Source of the DNA: Deinococcus sp. YIM 134068 | GTDB lineage: Bacteria; Deinococcota; Deinococci; Deinococcales; Deinococcaceae | Length of the DNA: 64,000 bases | NCBI RefSeq assembly: GCF_036543075.1 | Contig: NZ_JAZHPF010000013.1 | Location: 38,598-102,597, forward strand | Direction of reading: 5' to 3' | In this document: one piece after another, positions 55,195 to 64,000 of the stretch | Layout: each line of letters opens with the position of its first letter | How positions within the stretch are numbered: position 1 is the stretch's first letter | Program-made: the position numbers and the translations under genes | Notes under the pieces: model-generated | The model's database searches: none | Told to the model about the DNA's origin: nothing | What the model saw: only the letters and a program-made list of their open reading frames with translations

Positions 55195-55779
55195 ATGCCC
55201 CCACCCCCCTGGACTCTGCGCGGACGCGGGCTGCTGACGCTGTACGCCCCGGCCCCTGGTACGCCGCTCGGTGCCCTGATGCTGCTGCGGTATGCTGAGT
55301 CACCCGTCGGTCCCTACGACGAACTCCTGTGGTTGGAGGCTCCCGTCGCCAGCCCCGCCGGGCCGCGTCCACAGGTCCGGTCCATCGTCGTCAGCACGTC
55401 CGAGAGCGTGGCGTGGGGCCGCCGCAACTGGGGCATTCCCAAGCGACTCGCCCAGTTCGAGTGGGAGAGGGGACAGGTGCGCGTCACCGACTCGGATGGA
55501 CGGGCCGTCGCGCACCTTGCCTTCCGCGTCGGCGGGCCGCGTCTGCCTGTGACCACCGCGCTCCTCCCCGCCGCGATGCGAACGCTCGCGCAGCCTGCGT
55601 TGGACGGGGCGGAAGGTTGGCTGTTCACGACGCTGGACGCTGCCGGACACGTCTCGCCCGCCCGTCTCACCGTTTTGCACACGGACGGTCTACATCTGCC
55701 CCTCGTCCACGCCCGCCCACGCCCGACGCTGGGTGTGTCGAACCTCCGATTGGTCTTCCCCGTTCCCGAGAAGGCATAA
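55195..55779 (+). CDS. Acetoacetate decarboxylase-like family protein
   Basis: The 194-residue protein resembles the ADC-like fold: LMLLRYAESPVGPYDELLWLEAPV is the typical N-terminal part, followed by SIVVSTSESVAWGRRNWGIPKRLAQFEW. The catalytic Lys of true acetoacetate decarboxylase cannot be assigned with certainty; the Lys in IPKRL is in a plausible place. Many relatives have unknown roles. TACCCT lies six bases before the ATG. It converges with the next gene. Confidence 0.75.
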   Translation: MPPPPWTLRGRGLLTLYAPAPGTPLGALMLLRYAESPVGPYDELLWLEAPVASPAGPRPQVRSIVVSTSESVAWGRRNWGIPKRLAQFEWERGQVRVTDSDGRAVAHLAFRVGGPRLPVTTALLPAAMRTLAQPALDGAEGWLFTTLDAAGHVSPARLTVLHTDGLHLPLVHARPRPTLGVSNLRLVFPVPEKA

Positions 55780-55803
55780 AAAAAGCCGCCCTCTCAGGCG
55801 GTG
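55778..55803 (-). terminator. Intrinsic terminator of the gene at 55866
   Basis: GCCGCC (55785-55790) pairs with GGCGGT (55797-55802), and seven T follow on the minus strand (AAAAAAA at 55778-55784). The run begins in the stop codon of the convergent ADC-like gene. Confidence 0.85.
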
Positions 55804-55865
55804 ATGGAAAGAAGATAGCGCGGTATGCACCGAGTGTCAAATCATGCAGCCGGGTTTTCCGCTCG

Positions 55866-56300
55866 TCACCCCGACTTGCCCTCCTGCTCCCCCTCGAACC
55901 GCTCCATCTCGCGGCGGACGGCGGGGGGCCAGTCCACATGCTGCTCGCCTTCCTTCGAGCCGCGCACCTTGCTGCGCTCGGCCTCTCGGCGCTCCTCGGG
56001 ACTCAGGGCTTCCCAGACGGCCCTCGGCAGGTAGCGGCTCACGCTGCCCTCGTGGCGCGCGTGGTCGTCGCCGTCCACCGTCTGCCAGTCCTGCCCGGTC
56101 CACTCCTCCAGCGAGCGGGCGGCCTCGTCCTTCTCGCCGAGGTAGCCGCCGCCGTGCGCCTCGTACTCGCGGACGAGCAATTGGCTCTTGCGCGCCGACC
56201 ACTGGCCGGGCTGACCGCCCCTGTCGGACGCCATGATCTCGTCCTTGAGGCGTTCGCGGAGTTCGGGGTCGGTGTACTTCTCCTCGGGCTTCTTGTTCAT
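55866..56300 (-). CDS. Small hydrophilic protein, DUF5872-like
   Basis: The 144-residue protein is strongly charged with no membrane segment. It has YTDPELRERLKDEIMASDRGGQPGQWSARKSQLLVREYEAHGGGY, then SLEEWTGQDWQT and LPRAVWEALSPEERREAERSKVRGSKEGEQH. This pattern recalls a widespread group of small bacterial proteins of unknown role (DUF5872-type), named from memory. AGGAGG precedes the ATG at 56300. Confidence 0.7.
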   Translation of the reverse strand: MNKKPEEKYTDPELRERLKDEIMASDRGGQPGQWSARKSQLLVREYEAHGGGYLGEKDEAARSLEEWTGQDWQTVDGDDHARHEGSVSRYLPRAVWEALSPEERREAERSKVRGSKEGEQHVDWPPAVRREMERFEGEQEGKSG

Positions 56301-56511
56301 GGGGCCTCCTGACCCGAGGGTGGACGAACCCCGGCGGCTGTTCCGCAAGCTAGGGCGTGATCTCAAGGCTTGATGATGGCCGTGGGAGTGCCGAACTTCC
56401 GGCTGGTGTTACCCATGTTCAAGCGGGAATAAAAGCCGCCCGATTATGAACGGGGCCAAGAGAAGGACCGCATAGGGTGCGAGGTACGTCAGAGAGCGGG
56501 TAGGCTAGCGC

Positions 56512-57423
56512 ATGGCAGGAGAGACAGCGTTTGGAGCGTGGCAGAAGGAAATCTTTGCGCGGCACGGCGCGGGGGAGTTCCGTGAGGCGTTGAATGTCCT
56601 GTCCTCGCCTCCGCCTGACCTGACCCCAGCGCAGTGGGCACGAGCGGATTTCTGGGCTGCCTGTCTGCGCGCGACGTTAGGGGAGCCAGAGGCGGCAGTG
56701 GAGGCGCTGGAACGTGTGCGTGACCGGGGCGATTGGTTCGCGCCCGTGCTATTGGAGCGGGACGCTGATCTCTCGCCCATCCGGGACCACCCGCGTTTTG
56801 TGGCGTTGCTTGCGGCTTGGCGGGAACGGCAGCGTGTGGAGGCTGGGCGACACCAACCCTCCCTGACCTTGCTGGAGCCGGAGGGCACTCCATCTGGAAC
56901 GCTGATCGCCCTACACGGCAACGCGGGCACCTCGGAAGCTCTGCGCTCCCATTACGCCGACCTGGCTGGAGAGGGCTGGCGGGTCGCTCTCGCGGGCAGC
57001 GGGCAGTACGGCGGCCCGGAAGCGTTCGTCTGGGACGACGCGGCGCAGGCCGACGCCGAGGCCGGGGAGTGGACGCGTGGGTTGGGTGGACGCCCCATCT
57101 GGGCCGGATTCAGCGCGGGGGCAGGGGTGGCGTTGCGAAACGTCATAACAGGCGCGGTGCCCGCTTCAGGCGTGCTGGCCGTGGCTCCGAGCCTCGCGGC
57201 GGACCTCCGGTGGTGGCCTGAATCTCCGGCACAGGTGCCCGTCGCCCTGGTGTTGGGAGAAGCGGACCCACACACCGCCCGCGCTCTGGTGCTGGCCGAG
57301 CGGTTGCGTGCGGTAAACGCCCCCGTCAGAGAATGGATGCATGCGGGCGGCCACACCCACCCTAAAGACTGGGAGACCGTGCGCGCTGGGGCGCTGGCGT
57401 GGCTGGCCGCTCCTCCTGCCTGA
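56512..57423 (+). CDS. TPR-like plus alpha/beta hydrolase protein
   Basis: The 303-residue protein has two parts. Residues of about 1 to 105 look like helical repeats ([47 protein letters not shown]), as in TPR-containing peptidases. Residues of about 120 to 300 form an alpha/beta hydrolase with LIALHGNAG, the nucleophile elbow [17 protein letters not shown] carrying the likely acid, and [11 protein letters not shown] with the likely His. It resembles carboxylesterase/phospholipase-type hydrolases. No signal peptide is present. TAGGCT lies five bases before the ATG. Confidence 0.78.
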   Translation: MAGETAFGAWQKEIFARHGAGEFREALNVLSSPPPDLTPAQWARADFWAACLRATLGEPEAAVEALERVRDRGDWFAPVLLERDADLSPIRDHPRFVALLAAWRERQRVEAGRHQPSLTLLEPEGTPSGTLIALHGNAGTSEALRSHYADLAGEGWRVALAGSGQYGGPEAFVWDDAAQADAEAGEWTRGLGGRPIWAGFSAGAGVALRNVITGAVPASGVLAVAPSLAADLRWWPESPAQVPVALVLGEADPHTARALVLAERLRAVNAPVREWMHAGGHTHPKDWETVRAGALAWLAAPPA

Positions 57424-57473
57424 CCGCTCGTTCGGGGTGCATTGTCCCCGTGGGGCGGTGGGATACTCCGCGC

Positions 57474-59326
<1,853 letters not shown>

Positions 59327-59328
59327 GT

Positions 59329-59393
59329 GCGGAAGGCGGAAAGGCGAGGGCAGGGGGCGGGAGGGGTGGCCTTCTGCCTTCGCCTTTATCTCC
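59329..59393. repeat. GGCAGAAGGC-type repeat between convergent genes
   Basis: GCGGAAGGCGGAAAGGCGAG and GGCCTTCTGCCTTCGCCTTT form an imperfect inverted repeat between chdC and the next, convergent gene. The TTT-rich end may terminate. Confidence 0.6.
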
Positions 59394-59790
59394 TCCAGCC
59401 GAGCGCGCCGAACAAGGCAGCCAACACCAGACAGAGCGGTGTGTAGAGGCGGGCGTCGTTGCGGGCGAATGCGGTCCCGCGTCGCTGGCGTGTGAGGCCC
59501 ACCCAGCGACCGTCTCCCACGGCCCGCAGCAGGAACACCAACGCGATCAGGCGCAGGGGCCAGCGCATCCGGGGGGAGTTGGCGTTTAGAGCCGCCGCAC
59601 TCATGGTCGCCAGTCCCGCCGCCACACCCAGCGTCATCACGGGTGGGGGCGTGAAGAGCGGCTGGCCCTCGTCGTTCTGGAGAAGGGAGGCTGCCATCCC
59701 GGCCCGACCTCCGGCGGCCCAATACACATGCACGCCTGCCAGCGTCGCGGTGAGAAGGGCGGCGGCGGCACGAACCGGGGGTGGGGGCAT
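59386..59790 (-). CDS. DUF3995-like membrane protein
   Basis: The 134-residue protein has four hydrophobic segments. The pattern AAALLTATLAGVHVYWAAGG near the N-terminus and LRLIALVFLLRAVGDGRWVGL in the middle matches the small DUF3995-type membrane proteins by eye. Function is unknown. The ATG at 59790 has TTTGAT six bases before it. It stands alone. Confidence 0.7.
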   Translation of the reverse strand: MPPPPVRAAAALLTATLAGVHVYWAAGGRAGMAASLLQNDEGQPLFTPPPVMTLGVAAGLATMSAAALNANSPRMRWPLRLIALVFLLRAVGDGRWVGLTRQRRGTAFARNDARLYTPLCLVLAALFGALGWRR

Positions 59791-59841
59791 GGGATTATCA
59801 AACGCCGCAGGACTCAGGCGGAATGTCCTCCGGCACCCGCC

Positions 59842-60263
59842 TCACCCTCCCAGCCTGCGCCCCACCCCATACCCGATGACGGGAAGGCCCAGAAAGAGCG
59901 CGATCAGGAGCGGAAGCGGCGCGAAGGCAGTCAACGAGAGGCCGAACAGCATCCCCAGGGCGTAGAGCACCACGCTGGCACTCACCCCCAGACACAGGCC
60001 CCAAAAGGCCGAGAGCCGGGGCCGCAGCACGCCGTCACGCGCGGCGTGGGCACGCAGCACGAGCAGGACGACGAGCAGCGGGACGAGGACGGGAGTCAGC
60101 GTAGTGAGCACCGACCCGCCCAGGACCAGGAGAACATCGGGCCAGGTGGCCGACCCACGCCCATACCACCTCCACAGGACGATCAGCGGTAGGAGCGCCG
60201 AGGTCAGCGCCACCACCACCGGGGGCAGCAGCGGCCACAGCCAGGGACGGAGCGGCGGCCTCC

Positions 60264-60267
<4 letters not shown>
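59842..60267 (-). CDS. Membrane protein downstream of a LuxR-type regulator, unknown
   Basis: The 141-residue product has four hydrophobic segments (LLPPVVVALTSALLPLIVLW, LLVLGGSVLTTLTPVLVPLLVVLLVL, FWGLCLGVSASVVLYALGMLFGL and PLLIALFLGLPVIGYGV). No family is recognised. Its ATG overlaps the regulator stop by four bases, so it is the last gene of the kinase/DUF4097/regulator operon and may be part of the same envelope-sensing unit. Confidence 0.7.
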
Positions 60268-61989
<1,722 letters not shown>

Positions 61990-61993
<4 letters not shown>

Positions 61994-63708
61994 GCGCCCA
62001 CCTCCGCCGGGGGAAGGGGAGACGGACGCGGCGCGGCGGGCAGAGTCAGGGTGACGGTGGTGCCCGTGCCCGCCGCGCTCGTCACGTCCAGCGTGCCCCC
62101 GACCTCCCGCGCCCGCTCGCGCATTCCGCGCTGGCCGAGGGTGCCGCCCGGCAGGGCCGCCGGGTCGAAGCCGCGCCCGTCGTCGCGGACCCGCACCGTG
62201 ACGCCCTCCTCCCCGGTCTCCACCGTCAGCCACACCTGCGAGGCGCGGGCGTGCTTGACGACGTTGTGCATCGCCTCCTGCGCTACCCGGTAGGCGGCGG
62301 CCTGAGCGGGCGGGGTCAGCGGCGGCTCGGCCCCCAGCGTGGCGTGGACGGTCAGGCCGTGGCGGGCCTCCAGCGCGTGCGCGTGCTGCGACAGGGCCGC
62401 GACCAGCCCGCCCTCCTCCAGCGCGTCGGGGCGCAGGCTGAAGAGCAGGGCCTTCATCTCCGAGACGCCGCCCTCCGCGAGCCGGATGGTGTAGTCGAGG
62501 CTCGCGCGGGTCCGTACCTCGTCGCGGCCCAGGGTGGCGCGGGCGGTCTTGGCTCCCAGGGTGATGCCGTACAGCGCCTGCGCCACGCTGTCGTGGAGTT
62601 CGCGGGCGAGGCGGGCGCGTTCCTGCTCCCCGGCCCGCGCCCCCGCCCGCGCGATGAGTTCGGCGGCGTGCAGGGCCGTGCCCGCGTGGTCGGCGATGCT
62701 CAGGAGAAAGGCGAGTTCGTCCGGCCCCGGCCCCCGCCCCGGCGCGTACACGGCGCGCAGGGTGCCGCCGTCCGCCCCGCCCGCCACGACCGGGAGGGTC
62801 GCCACGGTCCCGTCTGCCGCATATCGCACGTCCGCGCCCCCCGCCGGGAGCGCCGGGGCCGGGCCGTGCAGCGCCGGGTGATCGGGGCCGCTCGCCGCTC
62901 GCACGCTGCCGTCCGGGGCACAGAGGGCCACCGCCCGCGCGGTACTCGCCGCCCGCGCCTGCCCCGCGAGGTCGGCGAGGGTCGCCCCCAGGTCGTCCCC
63001 GAGGGCCACCCGGCCCGCCGCCCGCCGCAGGGCCGCGACCTCGCGCCGGGCGTTGACCTCGCTCTCGCGGTTCGCCAGCAGCGCGAAGGCCAGCCACGCC
63101 CACACCCGCCCCAGCAGGTTCAGCACCCCCGCCGTGACGATCAGCCCGCCGAGGCCCGCCAGCACCAATCCCGCCGCGCCGGGACCGGAGAGGGCGACCG
63201 TCCCACCGTCCCACAGCACGGGGAGGATGGGTCGCCCCACCCACAGCGGGGCGGTCAGCGCGAGGAGCGACACGCCGAGCAGTCCGCCCAGTACCAGCCA
63301 GCACAGCGCGGCGAGCGGAAGCTGGACGGTGTGGAACATCAGCGCCCGGTAGGTCGCCCCGTCGGAGAGCGTGGCGCGCAGCCAGGGCAGCGCCCCCGCG
63401 TGGGCCGGGGGCGGCAGCACCCGCGTGAACTCCACCCCCAGCAGCCCGGCCAGCCACCGCTGCACGCCCGCCAGCCCCGGCACCAGCCACAGCGTCCCCA
63501 GCAGCACCCCCGCGCCCACGAGCAGCGGCAGCGTCAGCACCCCCGCCAGCGTCCCCGCCGCGAGGAGGAGGAAGACCAGCCCCCCGAAGGGCAGCGCCAG
63601 CCCCACGTAGAGCGCCACGCGGTAGGTCCGCGCGCTCAGGAGGTCGGCCAGCGGCCCCTCCCGGCGCTCGTGCCCGTGCGCGGCTGGCCCCGTCATCACC
63701 TCCATCAT
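61990..63708 (-). CDS. Sensor histidine kinase (NarX/DesK type)
   Basis: The 572-residue protein has about six hydrophobic segments within the first 200 residues, a linker and GAF-like region (about 230-345), a HisKA_3 dimerisation helix with the phosphoacceptor His372 in RELHDSVAQ, and an ATPase domain with AYRVAQEAMHNVVKHA (N box) and VRDDGRGFDP (G1 box) ending TGTTVTLTLP. No periplasmic sensing domain of size is seen, so it may read membrane state. TACGCT (63715-63720, minus strand) lies six bases before the ATG. It opens the four-gene operon. Confidence 0.95.
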
Positions 63709-63714
63709 GCCCGC

Positions 63715-63720
63715 AGCGTA
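63715..63720 (-). promoter_or_regulatory. Leaderless -10 box of the kinase operon
   Basis: TACGCT on the minus strand lies six bases before the kinase ATG. The same hexamer with the same spacing serves the divergent gene at 63815. Confidence 0.5.
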
Positions 63721-63802
63721 GGCGGGAAGAGGTGGGGGAGGCGTCCGCCGAAAGGGGGAAGGGAGGTGGGCGCGAGTAAGGGGAACGAAAGGTTCTGCTC
63801 TT

Positions 63803-63808
63803 TACGCT
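63803..63808 (+). promoter_or_regulatory. Leaderless -10 box before the truncated gene
   Basis: TACGCT stands six bases before the GTG at 63815. Confidence 0.5.
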
Positions 63809-63814
63809 TCATCG

Positions 63815-63877
63815 GTGCAAGTTCAAAAAGCCCTGTTGCCCTTCCTGCTCCTGGGTGCGTTGAGTGCCCCGACCTGA
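63815..63877 (+). pseudogene. Truncated secreted-protein gene (signal peptide only)
   Basis: A 20-codon frame encodes [19 protein letters not shown] after the GTG, which is a textbook signal peptide, and then stops at TGA 63875. A leaderless -10 box precedes it. The stop is followed at once by sequence that looks like the end of a mobile element, so the rest of the gene was probably cut away by an insertion. It may resume beyond the window. Confidence 0.5.
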
Positions 63878-63896
63878 CCGCCTGACAGAAAGTATG

Positions 63897-63926
63897 AGAA
63901 AGCGTCCCCGGTAGGGGACACTTTCT
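63897..63926. repeat. Hairpin at a possible insertion-sequence end
   Basis: AGAAAG-C-GTCCCC-GGTA-GGGGAC-A-CTTTCT is an almost perfect inverted repeat with two six-base arms on each side, directly before the partial gene at 63931. It may be the terminal or regulatory hairpin of an insertion sequence. Confidence 0.5.
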
Positions 63927-63930
63927 GTTT

Positions 63931-64000
63931 GTGACAACTGAAAATGCCGCCGGGGACGCTCCTCGACTCTACCAGGCTGTCCTGGCTCAGCTCCAGACTG
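63931..64000 (+). CDS. Start of an unidentified gene, possibly a transposase; partial
   Basis: A frame begins with GTG at 63931 and stays open to the end of the window: [20 protein letters not shown] and QT. The [10 protein letters not shown] rhythm recalls the N-terminus of some IS4-type transposases, but 23 residues are too few to identify it. The hairpin before it and the truncated gene upstream fit an insertion sequence beginning here. Confidence 0.35.
   Translation, partial: MTTENAAGDAPRLYQAVLAQLQT

Overview
The window is chromosomal DNA of very high G+C content from a bacterium of the Deinococcus lineage. The evidence is combined: a Ro60 orthologue (rsr) next to small structured RNAs, a PilMNO-(PilP/W)-PilQ cluster in the Thermus/Deinococcus arrangement, a Deinococcus-like mismatch uracil-DNA glycosylase, and many genes whose -10 box (TANNNT) lies only 5-8 bases before the start codon, the leaderless layout known from Deinococcus. 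Genes are densely packed, and stops and starts often overlap as ATGA or GTGA.

Layout. 1-1200: sufC followed by a YefM/YoeB-type toxin-antitoxin pair. 1468-4836: ExbB, ExbD and a very long Pro/Ala-rich TonB-like protein. 5106-8736: secreted protein, CoaX, and a DUF47/Pit phosphate uptake pair. 8851-11934: multidomain GH13 amylase lipoprotein. 12010-15774: DUF427 protein, tRNA-Ile, a P-loop phosphotransferase, lipB-lipA and a helical protein. 16002-20723: rplS with a structured leader, a HAD phosphatase, a twin ABC ATPase, a lipoprotein, and rplM-rpsI. 20910-26139: a SUKH-type gene broken by an 11-bp tandem duplication, then aroC-aroK-aroB-aroQ-esterase. 26290-32235: pilMNO-pilP/W-pilQ. 32861-36365: lipoprotein, murF, acetamidase and a small membrane protein. 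36450-38929: rsr, tRNA-Phe and several structured RNAs. 39104-41060: Asp23 and a FakA-like protein. 41230-47844: membrane proteins, a ParB-like regulator, a sulfite-oxidase-like protein, Mug, kynU-kynA and a DUF1272 protein. 47919-49760: glyS with a T-box riboswitch. 49760-56300: a three-gene phosphoesterase operon, cysS, an AI-2E-type permease and small enzymes. 56512-59326: hydrolase, aldo/keto reductase and ChdC. 59386-63708: membrane proteins and a histidine kinase / DUF4097 / LuxR regulator operon. The window ends in a truncated signal-peptide gene and what may be the start of an insertion sequence.

The main themes are cofactor assembly (SufC, LipA/LipB, CoaX, ChdC), energised envelope transport, type IV pili, chorismate synthesis, tryptophan breakdown, translation (ribosomal proteins, GlyRS, CysRS, tRNAs) and RNA quality control (Rsr). 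The strongest candidate for something undescribed is the RNA cluster upstream of rsr. It includes a 139-nt RNA that folds as a tRNA-Arg(UCG) but carries a hairpin of about 55 nt with a bulged-C helix between its D arm and anticodon arm, so it is both tRNA-like and Y-RNA-like. A second theme is a family of short palindrome-rich repeats (types GCTGACGGCTGACCGCT, GGCAGAAGGC and GTGATGAG) in intergenic spaces, some of which run into coding regions.
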